A stretch of DNA of 64,000 nucleotides from Streptococcus cristatus (GTDB lineage Bacteria; Bacillota; Bacilli; Lactobacillales; Streptococcaceae): contig NZ_RJPT01000008.1 in the NCBI RefSeq assembly GCF_003943515.1, positions 1 through 64,000 on the forward strand, given 5' to 3'. Both the position numbers and the translations under genes were made by a program. Below are positions 55,109 through 64,000 of the stretch, piece by piece. Each line of letters starts with the position of its first letter. Within the stretch, counting starts at the first letter, position 1. A model generated the notes under the pieces. The model did not search any database, was not told the origin of the DNA, and saw only the letters and a program-made list of their open reading frames with translations.

Positions 55109-55951
55109 TTACCAAGCGTAATTTGGTTCCTGACAAGCACACATCGCTGCCAATAATTCTTCTGGAGTCACCTTTTTCAGCCCTCCATAGACTGGATCCT
55201 GAACGGTATAGGATGGATCAATGTAATAAACTGCAAGGACATCACTGCCGTCTGCTGATAATTCATAGCCTGTACCCACGACATTGTGTTCACCCTTGTG
55301 CCCTGGGTAGATGGAGGCATTATCAATCGTACAGTAGAGCGGATAGCCATCATCAATATTCTTGCGCAGGCGCTCTTTAAAAAGACGCATATCTTCCGAA
55401 TTCGAGGCGCTACTAGTCACTGTAGCAAGATGGTAGCCCGCTTGGCCTGCCGGCACTTCCGCATAACCAAATAAATATTGATTTAAGACACGGATTGCAT
55501 TGACATTATGGGTGCCGAAAGTCTCATCGGTGCCCATCGCTCGTGCCAATTCTTCCTGACTAGCTTGAACGCCCCTGTAAGTTAGAATCATACTGACAGA
55601 GGTCGGTGCGCAAGTATTCCAAGATCGCTGGATCTGCATGGGAACTTCCAGGCGTTTTCGGATTGGAGAAGGCGTTTCTTTACTAGAAGGCTGTGTCTCC
55701 TCTTCTCTGGCCTTTTCACCGGTCTGACTAGAGCTTTCCGACTCCGCAGAAGTCGAACTCTGACTAGGACTGGATTGATTAGCACTAGATTGACTACTGC
55801 TAGCTGTTTTCGAGTAGGCTTGACTCGTGCTCGAAGCCTTAGAAGAAGAGTCAGAGCTTCCAGACTTAGGGGACTCTGAAGCTTTCTGCCGAGAACAAGC
55901 GAGTAAGCAGCAGCCTAAACCAAGCAAGGCAAGTACTTTTAAATTTTTCAT
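55109..55951 (-). CDS. C39-like cysteine peptidase lipoprotein
   Basis: A 280-residue exported lipoprotein. The signal peptide ends in the lipobox LLAC (Cys19). A long Ser-rich linker (20-95) leads to a C39_2-like papain-fold domain. The catalytic Cys is in WNTCAPTSVSMIL, His in GEHNVVGTGY and Asp in YYIDPSY. Known C39-like surface proteins of Gram-positives can be peptidases or inactive, and the substrate is unknown. It is transcribed alone, convergent with DUF3270. Confidence 0.82.
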   Translation of the reverse strand: MKNLKVLALLGLGCCLLACSRQKASESPKSGSSDSSSKASSTSQAYSKTASSSQSSANQSSPSQSSTSAESESSSQTGEKAREEETQPSSKETPSPIRKRLEVPMQIQRSWNTCAPTSVSMILTYRGVQASQEELARAMGTDETFGTHNVNAIRVLNQYLFGYAEVPAGQAGYHLATVTSSASNSEDMRLFKERLRKNIDDGYPLYCTIDNASIYPGHKGEHNVVGTGYELSADGSDVLAVYYIDPSYTVQDPVYGGLKKVTPEELLAAMCACQEPNYAW

Positions 55952-56072
55952 ACCAACACCCCCTTTTATTTATATGATAACGCTTTCTTTTCCAAAAATC
56001 AAGTTGGCCGAGGAGAAACTAAATAGTAGTAATTTTTGCTTCCTATACCACTACAGCAAAGCTCCAATTCGA

Positions 56073-56111
56073 ACAAAAAATGAGGCTTGAACTCTTTTGT
56101 CCCAGCCTCAT
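56073..56111 (-). terminator. YtxH operon terminator
   Basis: ATGAGGCT (56080-56087) pairs with AGCCTCAT (56104-56111), followed by TTTTTTG on the minus strand. The right half shares GTCCCAGCCTC with the folded repeat at 41.5 kb. Confidence 0.65.
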
Positions 56112-56131
56112 CTTGTATATCTAGTTTGAAT

Positions 56132-56563
56132 TTACTTATCTTCTAAATCAATGATAATTTCTTCTGAAGGGGCTTTTTCTCCTTCTTCCACCACGATATC
56201 AGAAATTTCTTCTTCAAGAATTTCCTCTTCTTTTTCAAACTTTTCTTTTATTTCTTGGAATTTATCCTGCGAATAGTCTACTACTGACTTGGTCTTATCC
56301 TTGACAGACTCCAATACTGTTTCTGCTGTAATTTCGCCATTTTCAACCTTTTCCTTGGTTTGGTTGATGGCTTTGACAGCCTGATCTGAAAAGTCCTTTA
56401 CTGATTGGACAACTGCTTCATGAGTCTTATCTGGATCTTCACGATAGTCGACAACAAAGTCTTGAACTTTTTCAGTAATTTCTTTGCCTTTTTTGCTAGT
56501 TAGAAAGTACGCTGCAGCTGCACCAGACACAGCACCTAATAAAAGTGATGAAATTTTTCCCAT
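56132..56563 (-). CDS. YtxH domain protein
   Basis: A 143-residue protein: an N-terminal Gly/Ala-rich helix (SLLLGAVSGAAAAYFL) followed by SKKGKEITEKVQDFV and a long charged amphipathic part ending in glutamates. This is the YtxH family, membrane-associated with unclear function (general stress genes in Bacillus). It is the last gene of hprK-lgt-DUF948-ytxH. Confidence 0.85.
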   Translation of the reverse strand: MGKISSLLLGAVSGAAAAYFLTSKKGKEITEKVQDFVVDYREDPDKTHEAVVQSVKDFSDQAVKAINQTKEKVENGEITAETVLESVKDKTKSVVDYSQDKFQEIKEKFEKEEEILEEEISDIVVEEGEKAPSEEIIIDLEDK

Positions 56564-56578
56564 AATAAACCTACTTTC

Positions 56579-56974
56579 TTATTTTTTAAATAATTTGCCA
56601 ACAAAACGAAGGGCCGTTAGACCTGCTGTTGTTTTCGCTGTCGTGCTTCCTGCTGCGACTGCTTTTTTTCCTAAAACACGCGCCTGATCGTTTAAATCAG
56701 AGACTGATTCGGATAGGTCTGCCACCGCATTGAAAAGTGGATCAATCGTTGCTACTTTGTGGTTGATATCATCTGTCAACACATTGACTTTGGCAATCAA
56801 ATCATTGGTTTGATGCAGGGTGACATTGACATCAGAAGTTAAAACTTTGATCGTATTTTCGGTCTCATCCAGCATTTTTGCAGCTTTATCACCGAGAGTT
56901 TTGACGGTAAGGGTCATGTATATTAGAAAGACAATCAAAGCAACAGCAACTAAAGTATAAGCAATTTCAAGCAT
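56579..56974 (-). CDS. DUF948 family membrane protein
   Basis: A 131-residue protein with one N-terminal helix (MLEIAYTLVAVALIVFLIYM) and a long helical part with heptad-like hydrophobics (NDLIAKVNVLTDDINHKV). It matches DUF948, usually paired with YtxH genes in Firmicutes. Function unknown. Fifteen bases separate it from the ytxH gene and twelve from lgt. Confidence 0.87.
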   Translation of the reverse strand: MLEIAYTLVAVALIVFLIYMTLTVKTLGDKAAKMLDETENTIKVLTSDVNVTLHQTNDLIAKVNVLTDDINHKVATIDPLFNAVADLSESVSDLNDQARVLGKKAVAAGSTTAKTTAGLTALRFVGKLFKK

Positions 56975-56986
56975 AATATTCTCCTC

Positions 56987-57766
56987 TCATTCTTGATAAT
57001 AGGGGGCTTGTTTTTTTCTTTGGTAAATCATAATGCCGATACCTAGTAAAATCAGGGCTGCAGACAGCCACTGAGAGACACGAACACCCAAGAACATGAG
57101 ACTATCAGTCCGCATACCCTCGATAATCATCCGGCCAAAGCCGTACCAAATCAGGTAAAAGGCTGCCAATTCTCCCTGACGGAAGAATTTAGACCGGCGT
57201 CGTAGGATTAGCAGTAGGACAAAGCCAAGTAAATTCCAAAGGGATTCGTACAAAAAGGTTGGTTGGCGATAAGCACCATCTATGTACATATTCTTGCGGA
57301 TAAAGGACGGTAGATAATTAAGATTTTTGACCACCGCTCCATAGGCTTCTTGGTTAAAGAAATTGCCCCAACGGCCGATGCTCTGAGCGATCAAGACACT
57401 AGGCGCTGCAATATCCAAGAAATCAACAGGATTGATCAACCTTCTCTGTGAAAAGAAATAGAGGACGAGAGCACCGGTAATCAAACCGCCGTAAATGGCT
57501 AAACCACCATTCCAAATCTGAAAAATCTCAATCAGAGAATGCTTGCCATAATAAGACCATTCAAAAATCACATAGTAGAGCCGCGCTCCAAGGATGGCCA
57601 AGGGAAAGGCAATCAGAATGAAATCAAGAATATCATCTGGAATCATCTTTTTGCGTGGCGCTTCCTTCATAGCCAAGTAAACGGCTAAAATCAAGCCAGT
57701 GACAATGCAGATCGCATACCAACGAATACTAAAGGGACCGACTGAAAAAGCTACTGGATCAAGCAT
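56987..57766 (-). CDS. lgt: Prolipoprotein diacylglyceryl transferase
   Basis: A 259-residue membrane enzyme that adds diacylglycerol to the lipobox cysteine of prolipoproteins, such as LivJ and the three lipoproteins in this window. [13 protein letters not shown] near the start, [13 protein letters not shown] (the Lgt signature) and [13 protein letters not shown] are present. Seven helices are predicted. It overlaps hprK by eight bases, a conserved arrangement in streptococci. Confidence 0.96.
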   Translation of the reverse strand: MLDPVAFSVGPFSIRWYAICIVTGLILAVYLAMKEAPRKKMIPDDILDFILIAFPLAILGARLYYVIFEWSYYGKHSLIEIFQIWNGGLAIYGGLITGALVLYFFSQRRLINPVDFLDIAAPSVLIAQSIGRWGNFFNQEAYGAVVKNLNYLPSFIRKNMYIDGAYRQPTFLYESLWNLLGFVLLLILRRRSKFFRQGELAAFYLIWYGFGRMIIEGMRTDSLMFLGVRVSQWLSAALILLGIGIMIYQRKKQAPYYQE

Positions 57767-58694
57767 CTTTCACCTCATTCTGGCTAATCAGATTAGTCAG
57801 TCGTTCTTCAAAAATCTTGGTGGCATCAAAGCCCATTTCCTTGGCACGGTAGTTCATGGCTGCAGCCTCAATCACCACAGAGATATTGCGTCCTGTCTTA
57901 ACTGGGATGCGAATACGAGGAATTCTGACACCAGAAACTTCCAGTTCTTCTGCATTATTGCCCAGACGGTCAAAGGTCTTATTGGTATCATAATTTTCGA
58001 GATAGACGGCAATCTGTACCTGTGAAGAATCCTTAACCGCACTAGCTCCGTAAAGGCTCATCACATCAATAATACCGACACCACGAATTTCCAAGAGATG
58101 GCGAAGAATCTCAGCAGGCTCTCCCCAGAGGGTCATTTCATCCTTGGCAAAGATATCGACCCGATCATCCGCCACTAATCGATGGCCACGCTTGACTAAC
58201 TCAAGACCAGTTTCACTTTTACCAATACCACTGTCCCCTTGAATCAGCACTCCCATACCGTAGATGTCCATCAATACGCCATGAACACTGGTTCTGACCG
58301 CCAAACGTGAGTCAAGGAAACTAGAAATTTCCCCTGATAAACGACTAGTTGATGTGCGGCTGGTAAGAATCGCGATTTGCTTTTCTTCGGCTGCTCGCCG
58401 CATTTCTTCAGGAATCTCCAAATCGCGTGCCACAATGACAACTGGCGTTTCTGGTTGAAACATTTTCAGAAGGACTTGATGACGGTTGTGGGACGTCATC
58501 TTCATCAGATAAGACCACTCCTTCATCCCAATCAGCTGAATCCGTTCTGGCGTGTAGTAGTCAAAATAGCCGGTCATTTCAAGGCCCGGCCGCGAAATAT
58601 CCGATGTCGAAATCTCCTTTTCTAAGAGGTCATCACTGCCGTAAACGATGCGTAAACGGACTTTTTCAATCAAATCTTTGACCTTTACAGACAT
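57759..58694 (-). CDS. hprK: HPr kinase/phosphorylase
   Basis: A 311-residue enzyme that phosphorylates HPr at Ser46 using ATP or pyrophosphate and removes the phosphate, setting CcpA-dependent carbon repression. The N-terminal domain spans 1-125. The kinase core has Walker A GDSGIGKS (153-160), the catalytic VADDRVD acidic pair and the C-terminal signature [11 protein letters not shown]. An extended -10 TGCTATAAT is at 58725-58730. It is the first gene of the lgt/DUF948/ytxH operon. Confidence 0.96.
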   Translation of the reverse strand: MSVKVKDLIEKVRLRIVYGSDDLLEKEISTSDISRPGLEMTGYFDYYTPERIQLIGMKEWSYLMKMTSHNRHQVLLKMFQPETPVVIVARDLEIPEEMRRAAEEKQIAILTSRTSTSRLSGEISSFLDSRLAVRTSVHGVLMDIYGMGVLIQGDSGIGKSETGLELVKRGHRLVADDRVDIFAKDEMTLWGEPAEILRHLLEIRGVGIIDVMSLYGASAVKDSSQVQIAVYLENYDTNKTFDRLGNNAEELEVSGVRIPRIRIPVKTGRNISVVIEAAAMNYRAKEMGFDATKIFEERLTNLISQNEVKDA

Positions 58695-58724
58695 TCCCTG
58701 CTCCCTTCAAATTTATCTTTCTCT

Positions 58725-58733
58725 ATTATAGCA
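58725..58733 (-). promoter_or_regulatory. hprK operon promoter (extended -10)
   Basis: Minus strand TGCTATAAT with TATAAT at 58725-58730, about 30 bases from the ATG; the -35 is weak. Confidence 0.55.
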
Positions 58734-58837
58734 AATTTTTACCCTAAAAGAGTTTTTAAGATTGGAAATTAAGCAGGATTTTTCCCTAGATGCTTATAAA
58801 AACATATCTCAGCCAGCAAAAAGGCCAGTCAAAACAA

Positions 58838-59329
58838 CTAGCCTATCCATCTTTGGAGAATTCTTTTCTGATTTTGAAAGCAAGGATGGCTCTCGATAAA
58901 GGCTGGTATTTCACTTAGAGGTAGCCAGAGATGAGCATCGGTTTCGCCTACCTGATAGCGAACTTGATTCTTGTCACTAGACACCACCGCTTCATAGAAA
59001 TCAAAGTGGCACTGGTCTTCGACAGAGCACACCTGCTCCAACAGTCTTATACTGTCGGGAATCAGGCCTGTTTCTTCTTCCAATTCCCGTAGGGCGGCTG
59101 TCTGACTATCCTCTCCTGCCAATACACTGCCTCCCGCTCCAAACTCATAGTAGCCAGAATAGAGACTTTTATTTGCTGACCGCCGCATAAAGAGAATATC
59201 GCCATCCTGATGGCGAACCAAGACATTGACACAAAGATGAAACTGCCCTTCAGGAATCTTTTCTCCTCGAACTAGGAGATGCGGGAGCTGATTTCGATTC
59301 AAGTCATAGGCATTCCAAACCTCTGTCAT
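58838..59329 (-). CDS. Nudix hydrolase
   Basis: A 163-residue nucleoside-diphosphate-linked pyrophosphatase. The Nudix box is complete: GSVLAGEDSQTAALREL followed by EEETGL, near residues 68-90. The N-terminal FHLCVNVLVRHQDGDILFMRR strand block is usual. The substrate is not predictable. Transcribed alone. Confidence 0.9.
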   Translation of the reverse strand: MTEVWNAYDLNRNQLPHLLVRGEKIPEGQFHLCVNVLVRHQDGDILFMRRSANKSLYSGYYEFGAGGSVLAGEDSQTAALRELEEETGLIPDSIRLLEQVCSVEDQCHFDFYEAVVSSDKNQVRYQVGETDAHLWLPLSEIPAFIESHPCFQNQKRILQRWIG

Positions 59330-59469
59330 ATTTCCTCCTTGGATAAATCATTCATCTTTCGGCAATAGCTTCCAGATTCAGTCAGCTACGCTTCCCTAGA
59401 TTCTCTCTTTTCGTTTACTATACATCCAGCAAAAATTCGGGAATATTCCCGAATTTTATATTTGTTATT

Positions 59470-59742
59470 TTACCAAAACCAACCGTCATTATCATTGATT
59501 GGCTCGGCATCTTTCATTTTACGAGGGCCCGTTCCATACATTTCCGCTTCCACATCTTCCTTATAAGGCATCACAACAGCCAACAAAATATAAATCAAAA
59601 TTCCTAAGCCAAAATTGAAAACTGTAAAAATGATGAATAAAAAGCGTAACAAGCCAAGATCAAAGTTAAATTTATCAGCCAATCCCGACAAAACCCCTGA
59701 AATTACTCGGTTTCTTCTTAATTTATAAAACTTAGTTTTCAT
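59470..59742 (-). CDS. PspC-domain membrane protein
   Basis: A 90-residue protein with the PspC domain: KLRRNRVISGVLSGLADKF, then FDLGLLRFLFIIFTVFNFG and ILIYILLAVVMPY as one to two membrane helices, and an acidic tail. In Firmicutes such proteins belong to envelope-stress responses (LiaFSR-type regulons). The start is placed at ATG 59742 because GAGG lies nine bases upstream; a longer frame from 59796 has no ribosome site. Confidence 0.88.
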   Translation of the reverse strand: MKTKFYKLRRNRVISGVLSGLADKFNFDLGLLRFLFIIFTVFNFGLGILIYILLAVVMPYKEDVEAEMYGTGPRKMKDAEPINDNDGWFW

Positions 59743-59844
59743 GATGATGACCTCAACTCTCATTCTTTCCTTCATTTTACCATAGTGGCAGGACAAAAAA
59801 ATCAGCCCGAAGGCTGATTCTGCATCGATCCGTTTTTAATCCGC

Positions 59845-60294
59845 TCACTCTTTATTTGTTTCCTCTTTTAGGAATGCCAATTTCCCTCTGCAGCGACCGC
59901 AACGGTATTTTTGAAGATTGACTCTGCGTCTGCGACGAATAAGTGCTCCGCAACTCAGGCATTCATAGATGAGAAAGGCTTGCGAGTTGGACAAGGATGG
60001 AGCGTAGCGCAAACCATCTACCTGCTTGAGCAATTCTTTAAAATCCCTATCTCCATGGCGGTAACCTTTGCCTTGATAATAGAGGTGATAGTGGACTAGC
60101 TCATGACGAACAATTTTTCGGAAAATCTCCAGCCCAAAAGTTTCATAGATTTTTGGGTTGAAATCCAAATGGCCATCTTTTGGAAAGAAGCGTCCTCCAG
60201 TCGTGCGGAGACGCTTGTTCCAATAGGCTTGGTGGCGAAATTCCCAGCCAAAATCTTCTAGCGACACCTGCTTGACATAGTTAGTTAGATTCAT
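59845..60294 (-). CDS. SprT-like zinc metalloprotein
   Basis: A 149-residue protein of the SprT-like family. The zincin motif [10 protein letters not shown] is near residue 64 and a C-terminal zinc ribbon has CLSCG and CGRC. Related proteins act on DNA-protein crosslinks in eukaryotes (Spartan); the bacterial role is unknown. It overlaps the end of tex by 14 bases and is probably co-translated. Confidence 0.88.
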   Translation of the reverse strand: MNLTNYVKQVSLEDFGWEFRHQAYWNKRLRTTGGRFFPKDGHLDFNPKIYETFGLEIFRKIVRHELVHYHLYYQGKGYRHGDRDFKELLKQVDGLRYAPSLSNSQAFLIYECLSCGALIRRRRRVNLQKYRCGRCRGKLAFLKEETNKE

Positions 60295-62413
60295 TTGGCG
60301 CTATCAGAGAGAGATTGACCTTTTCCCGCTCCACATCCAGTTTATCCACCCAGACAGTGACCAAATCACCGACTGATAAGACTTGACTAGGGTGTTTAAT
60401 GAAGTTTTTACTGATCTTAGAAATATGGATAAGACCGTCTTCGTGGATACCGATATCCACAAAGGCTCCGAAATCGACGACATTGCGGACGACCCCTTCC
60501 AGTTTTTGACCGATACGCAGATCCTTGATATCCAAGACATCCTGCCGCAGCACTGGTGCGTCAAAGGAATCACGCAAATCTCGGCCAGGCTTGAGCAAAT
60601 CAGCAATAATATCTTTGAGGGTTTCTTCTCCTAGACCTAGCTCTGCAGCCAAACTAGCAACCTGAACAGCCTTTAATTTGGCTTGGGCCGCTTCATCCAA
60701 ACTGCTGATTTCCAGACGCTTAAAGAGCTCTTCCACCGCCTTATAAGACTCTGGGTGAACGCCCGTATTGTCTAGCAGGTTATCACTTTCAGGAATACGC
60801 AGGAAGCCGGCTGCCTGTTCAAAAGCCTTTGCGCCCAGACGCGGCACTTTCTTGATGGCTTCGCGAGACCGAATCAAACCTTCCGTTTCCCGGTATTTGA
60901 CTATATTTTCTGAAATAGTCTTATTGAGACCAGCTACATGGGCCAGCAGGGCAGGACTGGCGGTGTTGATATTAACTCCGACCTGGTTGACCACTGTATC
61001 AACGACAAAGTCCAGACTTTCAGACAGCTTTTTCTGGCTGACATCATGCTGGTACTGACCAACCCCTATAGACTTAGGATCAATCTTAACCAGCTCTGCC
61101 AAAGGATCCTGCAATCGGCGGGCAATGGAAATAGCTGAGCGCTTTTCAACAGTCAAATCTGGAAACTCATGACGAGCCAGTTCACTAGCAGAGTATACAG
61201 ATGCTCCGCTCTCATTGACGATGACATAGCTGACATTTGGATGAGATTTCAAAACTTCTGCTACAAAGGCTTCGCTTTCTCGACTGGCCGTTCCGTTTCC
61301 GATGGCAATGATTTCCACGCCAAACTGCTCAATCAGCTCTGACAACTCCTTCTTAGAAGCTTCAATCTGAGCTGGCTTTGCTGGTGGCACGGGATAGATA
61401 ACATGAGTCGTCAGCATCTTGCCTGTTGGATCCACAACAGCCAGCTTGGCTCCTGTCCGAAAGGCTGGGTCAAAGCCCAGTACTACGCGACCTTTGAGAG
61501 GGGCAATCAGGAGGAGATTGCGGAGGTTCTCTGAGAAGAGCTGAATTGCTCCATCCTCAGCAGCCTCGGTCAGCTCGGTCCGAATACGACGCTCCATGGC
61601 TGGAATGATTTTCTTTTTAACTGCTTGCTGGACAGCTTCGATAATATAGGCGTTTTTCACCTTGAAACGTACTTCAAAGAAGCGCAGAATTTTCTCGAGA
61701 TTGTGTTCAAAACCAACCTTGAGAATACCTAGCTTCTCACCACGATTAAGAGCCAAGGTACGGTAGCCTTGCATAGTCGCTACTTTTTCAGAAAAATCAT
61801 AATAAATTTGGAAGACCTGCTTTTCATCCAAATCACCATCTTTAAGACTAGATACGATAGAAGAATTTGTCTGAATCTCATGGTAGGTCCAAGCCCGCAG
61901 CTTGGTATCTTCGGAAATCGCCTCAGTCAGAATATCCACTGCTCCAGCTAGAGCAGCTTCTGATGTTGGAAAGGCTTCACTAGTCAGTTTCTCAGCTTCT
62001 TCCTGCAGATTAGCCGCATCTTGTAGGATTAGGCGGGCCAAAGGAAAGAGGCCAGCTTCACGCGCAATGGTAGCCTTGGTACGGCGCTTCTCCTTGTAAG
62101 GCAGATAAAGCTCTTCCACATCAGCCAACTTTTCAGCAGCTTCAATCTCAGAACGCAGCGCATCCGTTAGTTTGCCTTGCTCCTCAATCTTGGCCAAAAC
62201 TGTCGCTTTACGCTCAGCCAAAGCAGTCATGCTCTTATCCAAATCAATAATCGCCTTAATCTCGACCTCATCCAGATTTCCCGTCATTTCCTTACGGTAA
62301 CGAGCAATAAAAGGAATCGTATTTCCCTCAGCGGTCAGTTCTAAGACCTGTGATACTTGTTTTTCTTTAAGGCCCAATTTCTGGGCAATTTTTTCAATAT
62401 TCAAATTTTCCAT
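60281..62413 (-). CDS. tex: Tex family transcriptional accessory protein
   Basis: A 710-residue RNA-binding protein. The N-terminal helical region (~1-320) has [19 protein letters not shown] YqgF-like RNase H fold (~320-450) includes [17 protein letters not shown]. Helix-hairpin-helix motifs lie at ~480-560 ([14 protein letters not shown]). The C-terminal S1 domain (~630-700) has [20 protein letters not shown]. Tex/YhgF proteins affect transcription and toxin or competence genes in several genera. It is followed by the SprT-like gene. Confidence 0.95.
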   Translation of the reverse strand: MENLNIEKIAQKLGLKEKQVSQVLELTAEGNTIPFIARYRKEMTGNLDEVEIKAIIDLDKSMTALAERKATVLAKIEEQGKLTDALRSEIEAAEKLADVEELYLPYKEKRRTKATIAREAGLFPLARLILQDAANLQEEAEKLTSEAFPTSEAALAGAVDILTEAISEDTKLRAWTYHEIQTNSSIVSSLKDGDLDEKQVFQIYYDFSEKVATMQGYRTLALNRGEKLGILKVGFEHNLEKILRFFEVRFKVKNAYIIEAVQQAVKKKIIPAMERRIRTELTEAAEDGAIQLFSENLRNLLLIAPLKGRVVLGFDPAFRTGAKLAVVDPTGKMLTTHVIYPVPPAKPAQIEASKKELSELIEQFGVEIIAIGNGTASRESEAFVAEVLKSHPNVSYVIVNESGASVYSASELARHEFPDLTVEKRSAISIARRLQDPLAELVKIDPKSIGVGQYQHDVSQKKLSESLDFVVDTVVNQVGVNINTASPALLAHVAGLNKTISENIVKYRETEGLIRSREAIKKVPRLGAKAFEQAAGFLRIPESDNLLDNTGVHPESYKAVEELFKRLEISSLDEAAQAKLKAVQVASLAAELGLGEETLKDIIADLLKPGRDLRDSFDAPVLRQDVLDIKDLRIGQKLEGVVRNVVDFGAFVDIGIHEDGLIHISKISKNFIKHPSQVLSVGDLVTVWVDKLDVEREKVNLSLIAPNESN

Positions 62414-62546
62414 AACGCTTCTATTATATCATAATATGAAGCTGGAAAATCTATAAAGACTAGTTTAATCCATCTTTTTTTGCTAGGGTGAGTCTGCTCT
62501 CTCTGATCAATCATGGCTGAAAATATCATTTTTTTTCTTTTGGTAG

Positions 62547-62552
62547 TATAAT
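62547..62552 (+). promoter_or_regulatory. -10 of the small-protein/permease operon
   Basis: TATAAT in GGTAGTATAATAG, 32 bases before the first start codon; the -35 is unclear. Confidence 0.5.
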
Positions 62553-62583
62553 AGAATTATTATTTTAGAAATGAGGTGCCTTT

Positions 62584-62721
62584 ATGGCTGTGAAATTTAC
62601 CAAAACAGACGATTTAGACAAGATGTTCGAGGAGTTTGCCACTCTGCCCAAGCTTGAAAAAGTAGAATTTCCAGATGACAAAAAGAAAAAAGAAGCGCAA
62701 GAAAAGGCTAAAAAAGCATGA
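62584..62721 (+). CDS. Small protein, SPJ_0845-like (45 residues)
   Basis: A 45-residue protein: MAVKFTKTDDLDKMFEEFA then PKLEKVEFPDD and a Lys-rich tail. It matches from memory the streptococcal 'SPJ_0845 family' of short conserved proteins of unknown role. GAGGTG is eight bases before the ATG. Its stop codon overlaps the next gene's start (ATGA), so synthesis of the permease is probably coupled to it. Confidence 0.82.
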   Translation: MAVKFTKTDDLDKMFEEFATLPKLEKVEFPDDKKKKEAQEKAKKA

Positions 62722-63623
62722 GCTTCTTTTCTAACCTTCCTTCCAGCGTCTTACAGGCTGGAGCCATCTTTCTCTCCATTATCATTGAGGCCCTGCCTTT
62801 TGTCCTGATCGGAAGTATTATTTCCGGCTTTATCGAGGTGTATGTCACGCCAGACAGGGTTTATCGTTTCCTGCCCAAGAACAAGTGGGCTCGGATTTTC
62901 TTTGGAAGCTTGATCGGCGTCGTCTTTCCGTCCTGTGAGTGCGGAATTGTTCCCATTATAAACCGGTTTCTGGAAAAGAAAGTTCCCAGTTACACGGCTG
63001 TGCCTTTTCTGGTAACGGCTCCAGTCATCAACCCCATCGTGCTCTTTGCGACCTACTCAGCCTTTGGAAATTCCTTCCGAATGGCTCTGCTTCGTGCTTT
63101 AGGTTCTATGGTCGTGGCTATTCTTTTAGGGATCTTTCTCGGCTTCTTTGCAGATAGCAATATCCAAAAAGAAAATCGCAAGGCTGTTCATGAGCATGAC
63201 TTTTCACATCTCAGCAAAGGACAAAAGGTTTTTCAGGTCTTTGTGCAGGCTATTGACGAATTTTTCGATACAGGCCGCTATCTGGTCTTTGGCTGTCTCT
63301 TCGCCAGCATAGTACAAGTCTATGTGCCAACCAGAATCCTGACCACTATCAGCTCGACACCAGCTGTTGCTATTTTTCTGCTCATGCTGCTGTCCTTCCT
63401 GCTCTCACTTTGCAGCGAAGCTGATGCTTTCATCGGGAGCTCCTTGATTGCTAGCTTCGGTTTAGCGCCAGTCTTAGCTTTCTTGGTCATTGGGCCTATG
63501 CTAGATGTCAAGAATCTGCTGATGATGAAGAACTACTTTAAGACACGCTTTATCTGGCAATTTATCAGCCTAGTTACCGTCGTCGTCTTTCTTTACTCTT
63601 GGCTTGTGGGGGTAGTGCTATGA
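62718..63623 (+). CDS. YraQ/DUF318-type membrane permease
   Basis: A 301-residue membrane protein with eight or more helices. FPSCECGIVPIINRF and SLCSEADAFIGSSL are the paired cysteine motifs of the ArsP_1/DUF318 permease family, whose members include an organoarsenical exporter and others of unknown substrate. Both cysteine motifs face each other in the two halves, which suggests metal or thiol chemistry. It is linked by ATGA overlaps to the small protein upstream and to the TIGR03943 gene downstream. Confidence 0.9.
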   Translation: MSFFSNLPSSVLQAGAIFLSIIIEALPFVLIGSIISGFIEVYVTPDRVYRFLPKNKWARIFFGSLIGVVFPSCECGIVPIINRFLEKKVPSYTAVPFLVTAPVINPIVLFATYSAFGNSFRMALLRALGSMVVAILLGIFLGFFADSNIQKENRKAVHEHDFSHLSKGQKVFQVFVQAIDEFFDTGRYLVFGCLFASIVQVYVPTRILTTISSTPAVAIFLLMLLSFLLSLCSEADAFIGSSLIASFGLAPVLAFLVIGPMLDVKNLLMMKNYFKTRFIWQFISLVTVVVFLYSWLVGVVL

Positions 63624-64000
63624 TTCGGTTTCTAATCTTAGTCGGCTACTTTGAGATTACTATGTATCTACAGCTGACGGGCAAGCTTAATCAATATATC
63701 AATCTCCACTATTCCTATCTGGCATACTTGTCTATGATTCTATCCTTTATCTTGGCAGTTGTGCAGCTGATCATCTGGATGAAAAAGATGGAGGTCCACA
63801 GTCATTTAAGCACTCGCCGGGCCAAGTTAGGTAGCGTGCTGCTTCTGGTCATTCCGCTTTTTGTGGGAATTTTATTTCCAACTGTGACCTTGGATTCGAC
63901 CACAGTTTCGGCCAAAGGATTTCATTTCCCACTGGCTGAGGGAACTTCTGCAGCTGTCCAGCAGGACGAAGGCACAACCAGCCAATACCTGAAGCCAGAC
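63620..64000 (+). CDS. TIGR03943 (DUF1980) family protein, 5' part
   Basis: The first 127 residues of a protein cut by the right window edge. Three to four hydrophobic helices (FLILVGYFEITMYLQL, AYLSMILSFILAVVQLIIW, LLLVIPLFVGILFP) are followed by an exported part VTLDSTTVSAKGF. TIGR03943 proteins are encoded beside DUF318 permeases and are considered their second subunit. The start overlaps the permease stop as ATGA. Confidence 0.85.
   Translation, partial: MIRFLILVGYFEITMYLQLTGKLNQYINLHYSYLAYLSMILSFILAVVQLIIWMKKMEVHSHLSTRRAKLGSVLLLVIPLFVGILFPTVTLDSTTVSAKGFHFPLAEGTSAAVQQDEGTTSQYLKPD

Overview
The window comes from a low-to-mid G+C streptococcus of the mitis/sanguinis/gordonii group. Several features point there: a vicR-vicK-vicX cluster with a one-membrane-segment VicK, accessory-Sec glycosyltransferase genes (gtfB, gtfA remnant), a YSIRK/LPXTG surface protein built of SHIRT repeats, the rnc-smc / HAD-HAD-ftsY neighbourhood, streptococcal small proteins (DUF3270, the 45-residue SPJ_0845-type protein), and CodY, CtsR and PerR-like operator sequences. 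Species cannot be fixed from the sequence alone. No rRNA, tRNA or CRISPR array was seen.

Layout. 1-0.9 kb: the start of gtfB, a 3' remnant of gtfA and a truncated IS110-family transposase, so an accessory Sec locus is broken here. 1.1-7.6 kb: housekeeping genes (gpmA, perR, an OFA-type MFS transporter, an MTA/SAH-deaminase-like amidohydrolase, a lipoprotein, hup, a DegV protein). 7.75-15.3 kb: a 2506-residue cell-wall protein with thirteen near-identical 85-residue repeats. 15.5-21.6 kb: a phosphatase, then the xseA-xseB-ispA-tlyA-argR-recN operon. 21.7-28.6 kb: an orphan HTH protein, nnrD, a gene-free stretch with a string of nine hairpins, and the branched-chain amino-acid ABC operon livJHMGF with a CodY-like box in its promoter. 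28.6-33.6 kb: ylbG, clpP (CtsR-controlled), upp, ftsY and two HAD phosphatases.

33.6-36.4 kb is a decayed insertion in the otherwise conserved HAD-smc neighbourhood: a truncated tadA, an intact membrane protein with a possible papain-like domain, and a frameshifted AI-2E-family permease. 36.4-45.7 kb: smc, rnc, a DUF454 protein, a folded intergenic repeat, vicXKR and pepQ. 45.8-54.6 kb is regulatory and stress-related: ogt, a two-domain VOC protein, a ywnB/ywnA-like oxidoreductase and Rrf2 pair with clear dyads, a phosphoesterase, and a TetR/ABC-FtsX exporter cassette with two perfect operators. 54.7-64 kb: DUF3270, a C39-like lipoprotein, YtxH/DUF948/lgt/hprK, a Nudix protein, PspC, SprT-like, tex, and a three-gene YraQ/TIGR03943 permease operon running off the right edge.

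Most genes are on the minus strand in short operons with overlapping stop/start codons. The less ordinary parts are the nine-hairpin array after livF, the decayed island with its membrane protein, the SHIRT array, the three-arm folded repeat at 41.3-41.5 kb, and the two symmetric operator arrangements (TetR and Rrf2).
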